From an uncultured Prevotella sp. (GTDB lineage Bacteria; Bacteroidota; Bacteroidia; Bacteroidales; Bacteroidaceae): 63,327 bases of DNA. The DNA lies in assembly GCA_938028745.1 (NCBI GenBank), contig CALIZL010000078.1, positions 1-63,327 of the forward strand, given 5' to 3'. Made by a program: the position numbers and the translations under genes. The notes under the pieces are model-generated. The model was given only the letters and a program-made list of their open reading frames with translations, was not told the DNA's origin and ran no database searches. How positions within the stretch are numbered: position 1 is the first letter of the stretch; the number at the start of each line of letters is the position of its first letter. Of the stretch, positions 25,589-33,895 are shown piece by piece.

Positions 25589-26425
25589 ATGAAAACGAAC
25601 ATTTTTTATTCTTACATCCTTATCCTTGCCGCCGTACTTTGGCACACACAGGCAAGGGCAGAAAAATATGTTGTGGAGATTGGTGGCGTGGAATTGACTT
25701 CCGACAACTATAAGAACATCACCGCGGCAGGTGGTTTTCCGGCAGTGAAAAAGGGGAAAATCACCTACGATCACACAACGCGAGTGCTTACACTCAATAA
25801 TGCCATAATCAAGCCCAAAGAAGGAACTCCTGGCATTGACATGTTTATCGACTACACATTTAAAGACAGACCGCTCATCATTAAGTTGATAGGACACAAT
25901 GTCATCGATGTAACGGGAAATGCCGAAGGCATTAATACGCTTAAAAGTTCTGTACGAATTACTGGCAACGGCACACTAGACATATCTGCAAATGCAGGTA
26001 TCGTGCCGGGCGGAGACCTCACCATTGATGGCGGATGCGCCATTGATTGCAAAGCCATCGTTTCTGCCGACAATGTAATTATCGACGATGCACAACTACA
26101 CGCCATTTGCAGAGACTGGCGCCCTGCTGTAAGGGCGTTTCAGCATATTGTGTTAAAGGGCGGAAGCTACGTTGCTAGTCCGCAAGGTGCAACTTATCAT
26201 TCCTGGCCTGGCACTTGGGAAAACTATTTTGAGAAAGACGGAGTATCGTGCAAAGATCTACTCATTAAGCGTGGTAAGAACACGGACATCAACCGTATTC
26301 CGCTCGCTCCTGTCCACAAACCCGATGCCATTTATACGCTAGACGGGCAACAAATGCAACAACCTTTCGAACAGTTGCCCAAAGGCGTGTATATCGTTAA
26401 CGGCAAAAAGAAAATGAAACGCTGA
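25589..26425 (+). CDS. Secreted beta-solenoid-like protein, paralog 1
   Basis: This 278-residue protein has a Sec signal peptide (about 1-25, ending QARA). The body has the pattern VEIGGVELTSDNYKNI then ITYDHTTRVLTLNNAIIKP, repeated strand-turn segments (LIIKLIGHNVIDV, VRITGNGTLDISAN, DLTIDGGCAIDC) suggesting a right-handed beta-helix. This arrangement occurs in carbohydrate-binding-like surface proteins of Bacteroidota. The C-terminal block IYTLDGQQM...LPKGVYIVNGKK is a common short C-terminal motif in Prevotella-type secreted proteins. It is followed by a paralog of equal length 126 nt downstream. Function unknown. Confidence 0.82.
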   Translation: MKTNIFYSYILILAAVLWHTQARAEKYVVEIGGVELTSDNYKNITAAGGFPAVKKGKITYDHTTRVLTLNNAIIKPKEGTPGIDMFIDYTFKDRPLIIKLIGHNVIDVTGNAEGINTLKSSVRITGNGTLDISANAGIVPGGDLTIDGGCAIDCKAIVSADNVIIDDAQLHAICRDWRPAVRAFQHIVLKGGSYVASPQGATYHSWPGTWENYFEKDGVSCKDLLIKRGKNTDINRIPLAPVHKPDAIYTLDGQQMQQPFEQLPKGVYIVNGKKKMKR

Positions 26426-26453
26426 TGCCCAAGCGGCAATAAGCACACGCACG

Positions 26454-26469
26454 CTCGGCATTAGCCGAG
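26454..26469 (+). terminator. Small perfect hairpin between the two paralogs
   Basis: CTCGGC-ATTA-GCCGAG lies 29 nt after the first paralog's stop codon. There is no T-run, so terminator function is uncertain. Confidence 0.35.
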
Positions 26470-26551
26470 TGTAACACCAAGCACTCAAATCAATAGCCCC
26501 TAACCAGGGAGCTATAACAACAACATTCAATCAACAATAAAAACAAAGCTT

Positions 26552-27391
26552 ATGAAAACAAATAGATTGTATTCGTATGTGATTATTCTAGCCATTACCC
26601 TTTGGCACATGCCAGCTTGGGGCAATGGTTACAACTTGCAGATTGGCGGAACAGAAGTAACTTCGGACAACTACGCCAACATCTCGGCTGCTAGCGGTTT
26701 TTCGGCTGTGCAAAAGGGCATGGTTAGTTACGACCACGCTTCAAACACGCTCACGCTCAACAACGCCACCATTAAGGCAAGCAAAGACGTGAGCGCCGTT
26801 AAAATGTTTGCGACAGGAAAACCTTTTGTAATCAAACTGGTGGGGCATAACATCTTGGAAACATCCGGAACGGGAGATGCCGTAAGCACGTTCTTCTGTT
26901 CGTTAAGGCTCACTGGCGACGGAACGCTCGAAGCATCGGCTAACCTAGCTATCACTTCGGGCAACTACTTGACGCTCGACGGCGGATGTACCATTGAGGC
27001 CGAAGCCCCCATATGGGCTTCACAAACAATCGTTATCAACGATGCCAAAGTACACGCCAAGGCAAAAGTGGGAGAACCCGCGCTCTCTGCGTTCGGCGGC
27101 ATCGAACTAAGGAGTGGCTCTTACGTGGCCGATCCCGAGGGTGCCACCTGCGAACAATGGAATCACAAAGCCAGAAACGGGAAGGCTTACGTATATCTTA
27201 AAGACGGCAAACCATGCGACGATGTTCTCATTAAACGCGGCAAGAACACCGGTATCGAAAACGCTGCCACGCCACCACCAACTAAGGAAGACGTGATTTA
27301 TACGCTCGATGGCGTACGGATGAAACTGCCCTTTGAGCGTCTACCCAAAGGCGTATACATTGTTAATGGTAAAAAAGTGAAGAAAGAGTAG
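26552..27391 (+). CDS. Secreted beta-solenoid-like protein, paralog 2
   Basis: This 279-residue protein is a tandem duplicate of the preceding gene. The signal peptide (MKTNRLYSYVIILAITLWHM) and first 60 residues are closely similar. The central LTLNNATIKA, IKLVGHNILETSG, LRLTGDGTLEASAN and LTLDGGCTIEAE strands align, and both end with the DVLIKRGKNTGI and LPKGVYIVNGKK blocks. The middle loops differ, for example YVYLKDGKPCDD against YFEKDGVSCKD. The local spacer before each ATG is also similar (AGCTTATGAAAAC). Probably a cell-surface protein; ligand unknown. Confidence 0.82.
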   Translation: MKTNRLYSYVIILAITLWHMPAWGNGYNLQIGGTEVTSDNYANISAASGFSAVQKGMVSYDHASNTLTLNNATIKASKDVSAVKMFATGKPFVIKLVGHNILETSGTGDAVSTFFCSLRLTGDGTLEASANLAITSGNYLTLDGGCTIEAEAPIWASQTIVINDAKVHAKAKVGEPALSAFGGIELRSGSYVADPEGATCEQWNHKARNGKAYVYLKDGKPCDDVLIKRGKNTGIENAATPPPTKEDVIYTLDGVRMKLPFERLPKGVYIVNGKKVKKE

Positions 27392-27540
27392 TAGTTTTCT
27401 TGCACTCTGTTATACTTCGCCACCACATCATAATCCCTAACTAACTTTGCCTTTATCCCAGACTGGAATAGATGTTCAAATATAAAATGCAACTAATTCC
27501 AATGCAAATGGGAAAGGGAAGATAAAAGTATGTCATTTCT

Positions 27541-27583
27541 GGCTGGTTCCAAAAAACACCTTTGGCGGCTTTTAGAACCAGCC
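27541..27583. terminator. Nested inverted repeat GGCTGGTTC...GAACCAGCC
   Basis: Perfect 9-bp arms (27541-27549 and 27575-27583) enclose a second dyad CCAAA...TTTGG. It lies between the convergent paralog 2 and lipoprotein genes. It may stop transcription from either side, though no long T-run follows. Confidence 0.4.
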
Positions 27584-27648
27584 TACGCTAGATTTATGGA
27601 ACAGACACCAGCCTGGTATGTGCCTGAATACACAATGAATCATACGGT

Positions 27649-28320
27649 TTATTTCATCCCATGCGAAATGCCATCTGTGATGATACGTCCTTTTCGTGCA
27701 TCAATAATGGTATAGCGAGGGAGTGTTAAGCGCGCGTTAAACCAACTTATATTCCAACAGGGAATGTTCTCTTCGTTAACATATCGGTCTATGCTGGTAC
27801 GCTCGTCATAAAGATCGATATTGCGTTTTTTAACAAAGTCCAAGACCTTTTGCCAAGAATAGCCTTTGTAAGGCTTATCCATATCTGTTTCTTTGATGAG
27901 ATAACCTTTCACATCATATTCTCGCCATATCCCACAATTAAAACTTTGATAATAATATTCGCCAGACTCTTGAATGTTGCCATTCATGAAATAACATCGA
28001 TACTCACCAAACAGACTCCCTTTTTTCAGCTTTGTCGTAACATATCCAACTTCGGTTTTTGTCACAGTTATGACGTTTCCCGCAGAGTCCGTGTATTCGC
28101 ACTGGCTGGGTGGATACATAAATTCTTCTTCGGGAAATTCCTGTTCTTCCTTTTTCCTATATTCAAGGAACCTTTTGTTGACGTCAGCCGTATCGAGCTT
28201 TTCAGAACAACGAATATTGCTCCTCTTCTTTTTCGCCATTTTCTTTGGGGGCGTATGTGTCGTACACGCCACCAAGAAAACGCACATTAGCATTAAACAC
28301 CTTACCATTTTCATGCGCAT
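27649..28320 (-). CDS. Lipoprotein with a MORN/YwqK-like segment
   Basis: This 223-residue protein has a lipobox FLVAC (Cys19) followed by a Lys-rich linker. The middle contains LFGEYRCYFMNGNIQESGEYYYQSFNCGIWREYDVKGYLIKE in pieces that match the G-x-W-x-x-Y/NG-x-x-x-x-x-G-x-Y pattern of YwqK-type or MORN-like repeats. Some such proteins sit with toxins as antidotes, but no toxin gene is adjacent here. It is A+T-richer than its neighbours. Function unknown. Confidence 0.75.
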   Translation of the reverse strand: MRMKMVRCLMLMCVFLVACTTHTPPKKMAKKKRSNIRCSEKLDTADVNKRFLEYRKKEEQEFPEEEFMYPPSQCEYTDSAGNVITVTKTEVGYVTTKLKKGSLFGEYRCYFMNGNIQESGEYYYQSFNCGIWREYDVKGYLIKETDMDKPYKGYSWQKVLDFVKKRNIDLYDERTSIDRYVNEENIPCWNISWFNARLTLPRYTIIDARKGRIITDGISHGMK

Positions 28321-28468
28321 ATATACTTAGATGTACTATTTTTAAATGTTCTTCCATTGGTATTCCATCTTGCGATGGTAGGTATTCCAATCCATATCCG
28401 AGTGACACATCATTTTATCTCATGAAACAGGATTGTACTAAAATCACGTCCATCCTAAGCCAATTAAC

Positions 28469-29842
28469 TTACACTTGCTCTACCAACATCGGCAAATATA
28501 GACGCGTTTGCAGTTCGGCAAGCCAAGCAGAATGGGCTATAAGGGCGTCTATCTGCTCCGCAGAAAGAGCCACAAGACTAGTGCCAACACGCCGAGCCAA
28601 GTCTATGTTATCGGCACTAGGCACGCTTTCTTCAAACTTACTCCACCCCACACTTGCCTTAATGTGCTGCAAAATGGCCGTTTCTGCCTCGGTTCGTTGT
28701 GCGTCTTGTGCCTTCAAGCTTGCAACTTCTGCCTCGCTTATGCCGTGTGCCTGCCACACATCGGGATGTACATTGCCATTGCGAAGGTTGTTAACAAAGC
28801 CATGTAATGGGCGTTCGCTGCAATCCCATTCAAGTGGCACGTAAGCAAAATGCTCCTTATTGGCAAAGCCCTCGTAAAGGTTGTCGCTGCGTTGCATCTT
28901 CTTTATGCGGTTCATCATCATACTAATGGTATTCATCGCGAGGTTAAAGAAGTGTGTGGTACCTGCTGCACTTACCTGCCCATTGCCTGCATCGCTCACC
29001 ACAATGTACTCGCAACGAAAGCGACTCTTGTCTTGACTTAGCTTGTGCGCTCCTTGATTGTCGTACACGCCACCATCAATCAGTTTGGGCGGTTCGGGCT
29101 TTTGTTCGCAATCTTCGTACTTGCCGCGCACAAAAGCCGCACCAATGGTTATCGGCGTAAAGCCGTATGGCACGCACGAAGAAGCCATCACGGCGCGTGA
29201 AAGTGGAAAGCCGTTAGCATCGAACATGGATTGTCCATTGATGCGATAGGCATATTCGCCCATCATTCCGCGCGAAAAGGTGAATGGCAGCTGCGTGGCA
29301 AGGTTGGTAGAATTGATGCAAATTAAGGGTGCTTGGGGCAAGTCGGACAGTGTTTTGCGCTCGAAAAACACTTTATCGTAAAGTTTTGAAATGAGTTTGC
29401 TTGTGGGCAAGGCCGTAAACGAGTTCTTCAAGATGCCCAAAAGCGCAAGGACTAATGCGCATACGCCTACCAACGCGGCCACGCTACCTGCCCAAATGGG
29501 ATGGTGCGGCCATAAAGTACCCATCACTAATGCCGTGATATAACCCAAAACCACGGCAAAAGCAAGCACAAGAACGCCCAAAACACCTACATAAAGAAAC
29601 GAAGACCAAAGCACACCACGCTGCAAACGCGCAATAAAACCTTGTTCAAATGTTTGGTAATCGTCTTTATGCAGGGCGTAATAGGCCGTAGTTATCGACC
29701 CGCCCGACACCGAAGAAATTACGTCTACCTTGTTGAGAATGCCCAACTTGTGCAATGCCCTCAACGTTCCTACATGATAAGCAGCAGCACGATAGCCGCC
29801 TCCCGATAGGGCTAAGCCTATTTTCTTTTTGTCTTTATTCAT
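28469..29842 (-). CDS. Patatin-like phospholipase with two membrane segments
   Basis: This 457-residue predicted lipid acyl hydrolase has the oxyanion motif SGGGYR at 13-18, the nucleophile Ser46 in SVSGGS (an S-x-S-G-G variant of GxSxG) and the dyad Asp256 in LIDGGVYDN. Two hydrophobic helices at about 82-110 and 117-138 are inserted between nucleophile and Asp, so the enzyme is probably tethered to the inner membrane. The C-terminal 150 residues are helical. The gene is followed by a lipoprotein gene on the same strand and preceded by GAGTT-type repeats. Substrate unknown. Confidence 0.9.
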   Translation of the reverse strand: MNKDKKKIGLALSGGGYRAAAYHVGTLRALHKLGILNKVDVISSVSGGSITTAYYALHKDDYQTFEQGFIARLQRGVLWSSFLYVGVLGVLVLAFAVVLGYITALVMGTLWPHHPIWAGSVAALVGVCALVLALLGILKNSFTALPTSKLISKLYDKVFFERKTLSDLPQAPLICINSTNLATQLPFTFSRGMMGEYAYRINGQSMFDANGFPLSRAVMASSCVPYGFTPITIGAAFVRGKYEDCEQKPEPPKLIDGGVYDNQGAHKLSQDKSRFRCEYIVVSDAGNGQVSAAGTTHFFNLAMNTISMMMNRIKKMQRSDNLYEGFANKEHFAYVPLEWDCSERPLHGFVNNLRNGNVHPDVWQAHGISEAEVASLKAQDAQRTEAETAILQHIKASVGWSKFEESVPSADNIDLARRVGTSLVALSAEQIDALIAHSAWLAELQTRLYLPMLVEQV

Positions 29843-29869
29843 CGTTAGTTTTTATTAGGAGTAATCAAA

Positions 29870-30069
29870 GGAGTTAAGGAGTTATGGAGTTAAGGAGTTA
29901 AGCCAAATGCCTTTTAGCGTTTAAGTTTATGAGTTTTATTTTCTTTGCCTGTATGTTCTTGAGTTAGTAAGTTTATGAGTTTTGATTTTCTTTGCTAGTA
30001 TGTTCTTGTGCTAGTAAGTTTATGAGTTTTGATATAAACAACTTACAAACTCAAAACCTCACCAACTCA
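29870..30069. repeat. GGAGTTAA 8-bp units, 46/47-bp direct repeats and CTCAAAC tail
   Basis: GGAGTTAA/T units start at 29870, 29878, 29886 and 29894. Two-and-a-half copies of a 46-47 bp unit follow (GTTTATGAGTTTT...CTTTGC...GTATGTTCTTG at about 29926, 29972 and 30019). The block ends with the opposite sense (ACAAACTCAAAACCTCACCAACTCAC), so the ends are complementary to the GAGTTTTGA words. It fills the gap between the patatin and DUF721 genes. The GGAGTTAAGCCAAATGCCTT part is nearly identical to positions 12-31. Confidence 0.8.
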
Positions 30070-30072
30070 CAC

Positions 30073-30363
30073 TTAATACACTTTAATTTCAGTAATAACC
30101 AGCGCCCCAACCTGCTCATTAAGTCGGCGCATCAGTTGTGTTCGCATCATCGCGAGGTCTTGGCGAAGTGCTGGATTGGTTATCTTAACAAACAAAGTTT
30201 GGTTCTTAATGAACTTCTCTGTGGTGTAACGCGCCACCATAGCGCCTGCCACCGTCTCCCATGCGTCAATCAGTCGTTTCTGTTGTAAAGGCGTTTCAAG
30301 TCCTTCGTCACGCAGAAGTTTCATCAATATCTCGCCCAAAGGTTTCACGTCGCGCCTAAACAT
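30073..30363 (-). CDS. DUF721 (DciA-like) protein
   Basis: This 96-residue protein has the DUF721 core: LGEILMKLLRDEGLETPLQQKRLIDAWETVAG, then YTTEKFIKNQTLFVKITNPALRQDLAMMR. The family includes DciA, a loader of the replicative helicase in bacteria without DnaC. Position directly after recF, overlapping it by 8 nt, is the common arrangement and fits a DNA replication role. The protein is small and lacks the extra N-terminal region of actinobacterial DciA. Confidence 0.88.
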   Translation of the reverse strand: MFRRDVKPLGEILMKLLRDEGLETPLQQKRLIDAWETVAGAMVARYTTEKFIKNQTLFVKITNPALRQDLAMMRTQLMRRLNEQVGALVITEIKVY

Positions 30364-31471
30364 TGTCGCCTCCTTTCTCGGTTATCTCACCGTTTTCTAC
30401 ATAAAAAAGCTTATAATCAGTAGTCCCCGACTGCAATATGCGGTCTAGGTGCTCTCGGTTAGTGTCTGTTATAAATATCTGCCCATAGCTATCACCCGAC
30501 ACCAACTCCACAATTCGTTCCACACGTTGGCTATCCAGCTTGTCGAAGATGTCGTCGAGCAACAGCAATGGCGTGGTTTTAGATGCCGTTCGCTTTAAGA
30601 AATCAAACTGCGCTAGTTTCATCGCCAAGGCATAAGTCTTGCTCTGCCCCTGACTACCCTCGCGTTTTAGTTGGTAGCCGTCAATCAACATCTCCAAATC
30701 GTCGCGGTGAACGCCGTGCAAAGAGTAGCCCACAGCCCTATCCTTATGCCTGTCTTTGCGTATCACATCGAGCAAGTCGCCCCGCTGACAATGCGAGATA
30801 TAGCGCAGAGAGACACGTTCCGACCCACCCGAAATGCGCTCGTGAATGCTTTGGAACACAGGAATGAACTCTTCTACAAAGGCTGCGCGCTTGGCATATA
30901 CCACTTTTCCTTGTGCCGCCATCTCCTCTTCCCACAGCTCTAGCAAAGCTAAGTCGGGTTCGGCCTCCATTCTTAGCAGGGCGTTTCGCTGTTGCAAAGC
31001 CTTGTTACATCGGGTTAAAGCCTCGATGTAAGTAGTGTCGTATTGCGCGATCACCATGTCCATCAGTCGCCTACGCTCCTCGCTGCCACCATCAATAAGT
31101 GCAGCATCGGCAGGCGAAACCAGCACCAAGGGTATCAACCCAATGTGCTGCGACAGCCGTTTGTAAGCCTTCTTGTTGCGTTTAAACTGCTTTTTCGACC
31201 CACGTTTCATGCCGCAATACACGTTTTCGGCCTCGCCAGCCTCGCTGGTATAGTCGCCCTCAAGCACAAAAAAGTCCTGTTCGTGGGTAATAAGCTGCGA
31301 ATCAATGGGGTTGTACGCACTTCTACAAAACGAAAGGTAGTACAACGCATCGAGAAAATTGGTCTTTCCCGACCCGTTTTGCCCAATGAAACAATTGGTT
31401 TTGGGCGACAGCTGCAAGTTGACAGCACGCAGGTTTTTATAATTGATAATTGAAATGCAATTCAAAATCAT
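30356..31471 (-). CDS. recF: DNA replication/repair protein RecF
   Basis: This 371-residue SMC-like ATPase acts with RecO and RecR at gaps in DNA. Walker A is GQNGSGKTNFLDALYYLS at about residues 30-47, with the N-terminal INYKNLRAVNLQLS strand pattern. The signature motif is around REGSQGQSKTYALAMKLAQ and Walker B is PLLLLDDIFDKLDSQRVERIVEL. Length is normal. It forms an operon with the DUF721 gene. The upstream TAACTTTG element at 31499-31506 lies 28 nt before the ATG and is divergent to the TPR-ribH operon. Confidence 0.97.
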   Translation of the reverse strand: MILNCISIINYKNLRAVNLQLSPKTNCFIGQNGSGKTNFLDALYYLSFCRSAYNPIDSQLITHEQDFFVLEGDYTSEAGEAENVYCGMKRGSKKQFKRNKKAYKRLSQHIGLIPLVLVSPADAALIDGGSEERRRLMDMVIAQYDTTYIEALTRCNKALQQRNALLRMEAEPDLALLELWEEEMAAQGKVVYAKRAAFVEEFIPVFQSIHERISGGSERVSLRYISHCQRGDLLDVIRKDRHKDRAVGYSLHGVHRDDLEMLIDGYQLKREGSQGQSKTYALAMKLAQFDFLKRTASKTTPLLLLDDIFDKLDSQRVERIVELVSGDSYGQIFITDTNREHLDRILQSGTTDYKLFYVENGEITEKGGDNV

Positions 31472-31498
31472 AATCGAAACAAACAGTTAACTCTCTTG

Positions 31499-31506
31499 CA
31501 AAGTTA
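31499..31506 (-). promoter_or_regulatory. -7 element TAACTTTG for recF
   Basis: TAACTTTG on the minus strand fits TAnnTTTG and is 28 nt upstream of the recF ATG. Confidence 0.6.
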
Positions 31507-31547
31507 CGCCATTTGGGTATGAAAAACGAAAAAAGTAGCTGATATGT

Positions 31548-31578
31548 TTCACTATATGCGAGAAAATCAGTAATTTTG
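31548..31578 (+). promoter_or_regulatory. Promoter TTTC-N19-TAATTTTG for the TPR-ribH operon
   Basis: TTTC (31548-31551) and TAATTTTG (31571-31578) are separated by 19 nt, close to the Bacteroidota consensus, and lie 39 nt before the ATG at 31617. Confidence 0.6.
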
Positions 31579-31616
31579 CCCCACTTCTTAGAATAATAAC
31601 AACGTTTAAATATATA

Positions 31617-32321
31617 ATGGCAAACAAAAACAAACAAGGCGTTGCCGAAACTTTCGACGCATCGCAAAGCTCTGACGCATTCTTCTCGAAGAACAAAAAA
31701 GTGATACTTGGCTCTGTTGCGGCCTTGGTTCTCATCGTGGCTGGCTTCTTCCTGTATAAGTCGCTCGTGGCTGGTCCACGCGAAGAAAAGGCTAGTACGG
31801 CCTTGGCCAAAGGGCAAGAATACTTTAATCAAGAGCAATTCGACAAGGCCCTGAACGGCGATGGAGCTGGTTATGTGGGTTTCGCACGCATTGCCGACGA
31901 TTACAGCAGCACCGATGCAGGCAACTTGGCCAACCTCTATGCTGGCCTTTGCAATGCAAACCTCGATAAGTGGGAAGCTGCAAAGAAGTTCCTCGACGCC
32001 TATTCACCTGCCTCGGATGCTATGGTTAGCCCTGCTGCTGTTGCGGCTTTGGGCAACGCCTATGCACACCTTAACGACTTGGACAAGGCTGTTGACAATC
32101 TGAAAAAGGCTGCAAAGCTGGCCGACGGCAAAGACGCCGATGGCGCAAACAGCACACTTTCGCCCCTGTTCCTTATCCAAGCAGGCGAAATCCTTGAGTC
32201 GCAAGGCAAAAAAGAAGAGGCTTTGGCCATCTACCAAGACATCAAGAAGAAGTATGTTAACTCCATACTCGTACAGAGTTCGGAGATTGACAAGTATGTG
32301 GAACGCGCATCAACGAAATAA
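31617..32321 (+). CDS. Membrane-anchored tetratricopeptide-repeat protein
   Basis: This 234-residue protein has one N-terminal transmembrane helix (about 33-53, VILGSVAALVLIVAGFFLYKSLV) after a polar 30-residue cytoplasmic segment. The periplasmic part has TPR-like helices: EYFNQEQFDKALNGDGAGYVGF, NLANLYAGLCNANLDKWEAAKKFL, AALGNAYAHLNDLDKAVDNLKKAAKLA and AGEILESQGKKEEALAIYQDI. The architecture resembles YfgM/PpiD-associated proteins, but the role is not proven. Its TAA overlaps the ribH ATG (TAATG). Confidence 0.85.
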   Translation: MANKNKQGVAETFDASQSSDAFFSKNKKVILGSVAALVLIVAGFFLYKSLVAGPREEKASTALAKGQEYFNQEQFDKALNGDGAGYVGFARIADDYSSTDAGNLANLYAGLCNANLDKWEAAKKFLDAYSPASDAMVSPAAVAALGNAYAHLNDLDKAVDNLKKAAKLADGKDADGANSTLSPLFLIQAGEILESQGKKEEALAIYQDIKKKYVNSILVQSSEIDKYVERASTK

Positions 32322-32797
32322 TGGCTACCGCATTACACAACCTTTCGGAATACGACCTGTCGAAAATTCCCGATGCCAGCAACATGTGTATCGGCATCGT
32401 GGTGTCTGAATGGAATCCCGAAGTGACGGGTGCTTTGCTGAACGGAGCCGTTCAAACCCTCGAAAGGCATGGCGCATTGCCAGAGAACATACACGTAAAA
32501 ACTGTTCCTGGCAGTTTCGAATTGGTTTATGGCGCACACCAAATGGTGCTTAACGGCGGATATGATGCCGTTATCATACTGGGGTGCGTTATCAGAGGTG
32601 AGACTCCGCACTTCGATTACATCTGCCAAGGCGTTACATATGGCATTGCAAAACTCAACGCCACGAGCGAAATCCCCGTGGTGTATGGCTTGCTAACAAC
32701 CAACGACCAGCAACAAGCACTTGACAGGTGCGGTGGAAAATACGGCAACAAGGGCGACGAATGCGCCATTGTAGCCATAAAGATGGCTAAGTTTTAG
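32321..32797 (+). CDS. ribH: 6,7-dimethyl-8-ribityllumazine synthase
   Basis: This 158-residue enzyme makes the riboflavin precursor from 5-amino-6-ribitylaminouracil and 3,4-dihydroxybutanone phosphate. The signatures are VSEWNPEVTGALLNGA, the substrate loop TVPGSFEL, and GCVIRGETPHFDYICQGVTYG with the catalytic His, then VYGLLTTNDQQQALDR. It forms 60-mer or pentamer shells in other bacteria. No FMN riboswitch was seen upstream; it is expressed with the TPR gene. Confidence 0.97.
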   Translation: MATALHNLSEYDLSKIPDASNMCIGIVVSEWNPEVTGALLNGAVQTLERHGALPENIHVKTVPGSFELVYGAHQMVLNGGYDAVIILGCVIRGETPHFDYICQGVTYGIAKLNATSEIPVVYGLLTTNDQQQALDRCGGKYGNKGDECAIVAIKMAKF

Positions 32798-32837
32798 GTC
32801 TCTAAGCCAAAGCGAACCAACACAAAACAAGATAAAT

Positions 32838-32872
32838 ATATGGGCGGAACAGGTGGATTGTTCCGCCCATAT
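32838..32872 (+). terminator. Perfect 14-bp hairpin after ribH
   Basis: ATATGGGCGGAACA (32838-32851) pairs fully with TGTTCCGCCCATAT (32859-32872) across a 7-nt loop. It lies 40 nt after ribH and 22 nt before the exonuclease ATG, so it is either the ribH terminator or a 5' leader structure. The T-run is weak. Confidence 0.6.
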
Positions 32873-32894
32873 CGTTATAAACACAGAGAAAACA

Positions 32895-33392
32895 ATGAAA
32901 GATTTTGCCGCCATAGACTTCGAAACGGCCAACTTCAAAAGGGAAAGCGTGTGTAGCGTGGGCCTTGTTCTGGTGGAAGAAGGTAAGGTTGTGGGCAGCT
33001 ATTACCATCTTATACAACCCACGCCCAACTATTTTGAAGAGCGGTGTGTTACGGTTCATGGGCTTACCACTGCCGACACCAATGGCCAACCCACGTTTCC
33101 CGACGTGTGGGCAGAGATTGCGCCGCTGATACGCAACAAGCCGCTTGTGGCGCATAACAAGGCTTTCGATGAGTCGTGCCTTAAAGCTGCCTTCGCCGCT
33201 TACGACATGGAATATCCCGATTATCCCTTTTATTGCACGCTATTAACAGCACGTCGTAAGCTGAAAGAAGCAGGATTGGCCGATTTTAGACTTCCTACCG
33301 TGGCCAGCCATTGTGGTTACGAACTTGATATGCACCATCATGCCTTGGCCGATGCCGAGGCTTGTGCTGCCATCGCATTGAAAATACTCTGA
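32895..33392 (+). CDS. 3'-5' exonuclease, DnaQ-like (DEDDh)
   Basis: This 165-residue protein is a single RNase T/DnaQ-type exonuclease domain. The metal ligands are the Asp and Glu of AAIDFETANF (ExoI), the Asp of AHNKAFDESCL (ExoII), and the His and Asp of HHHALADAEACAAI (ExoIII), a DEDDh set. It lacks a polymerase or BRCT domain, so it is a stand-alone proofreading or repair exonuclease. The ATG at 32895 is chosen because the family begins with the FxAIDFET strand. Confidence 0.92.
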   Translation: MKDFAAIDFETANFKRESVCSVGLVLVEEGKVVGSYYHLIQPTPNYFEERCVTVHGLTTADTNGQPTFPDVWAEIAPLIRNKPLVAHNKAFDESCLKAAFAAYDMEYPDYPFYCTLLTARRKLKEAGLADFRLPTVASHCGYELDMHHHALADAEACAAIALKIL

Positions 33393-33439
33393 TTGGGAGC
33401 ATCCCTCCCCCATCGTTTACCCCATAAAACAAAGCACGA

Positions 33440-33823
33440 ATGAAACTGCAACAACTTTTACAACGTTATCAATTCGACGACCTCATGCCCGTTGTCGCTG
33501 ACATGTTCCCTGGCACAGGCAAGTTCCGCGCCGCTCTCGAACAAGGCTATAACATCCTGATGAGCCTGCAACCCGTGGCTTCTAAGAAGAACATCCGCTA
33601 CCGAATAATGCCCGACCCCAACAGCGACGCATCGTTTATGGGTGCCGAAGATGCAGCTTTCGACACCACATGGGAGGTTTGCTTGGGCAAAGAGGTGGTG
33701 AAAGAAAAGGGTGTAGACCTAACCGACATCGAACTTGCGGCCAACTGTCTTGTTAATGTCTGCCTCATCGGCCGACATCCCAAAGCCTTCGACGAGGCCT
33801 ATCGCGCATTGAGCAAGGCGTAA
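33440..33823 (+). CDS. Conserved-looking small protein of unknown function (127 aa)
   Basis: This protein starts MKLQQLLQRYQFDDLMPVVA and contains FRAALEQGYNILMSLQPVAS, a beta segment IRYRIMPDPN, and a C-terminal helical part with CLGKEVVKEKGVDLTDIELAANCLVNVCLIGRH. No signal peptide or catalytic motif is visible; it is probably cytoplasmic. G+C and codon use match the neighbouring core genes, so it is likely a real, lineage-conserved gene. It follows the exonuclease by 47 nt and ends just before an intrinsic terminator. Confidence 0.8.
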   Translation: MKLQQLLQRYQFDDLMPVVADMFPGTGKFRAALEQGYNILMSLQPVASKKNIRYRIMPDPNSDASFMGAEDAAFDTTWEVCLGKEVVKEKGVDLTDIELAANCLVNVCLIGRHPKAFDEAYRALSKA

Positions 33824-33851
33824 TTGCAGGCTGACTAGGTCAAAACACTAG

Positions 33852-33895
33852 GGTGATTGCTTATTACCATATTACAGTAAGAGTAAGCAATCACC
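33852..33895 (+). terminator. Intrinsic terminator after the 127-aa gene
   Basis: GGTGATTGCTTA (33852-33863) pairs perfectly with TAAGCAATCACC (33884-33895). TTAC/GTAA continues the stem inside, and TTTTATTT follows. It is placed 28 nt after the stop codon. Confidence 0.75.

Noticed and set aside
32280..32330. FMN riboswitch before ribH
   Set aside because: ribH overlaps the stop codon of the TPR gene, leaving no leader, and no RFN motif is seen before the TPR gene.
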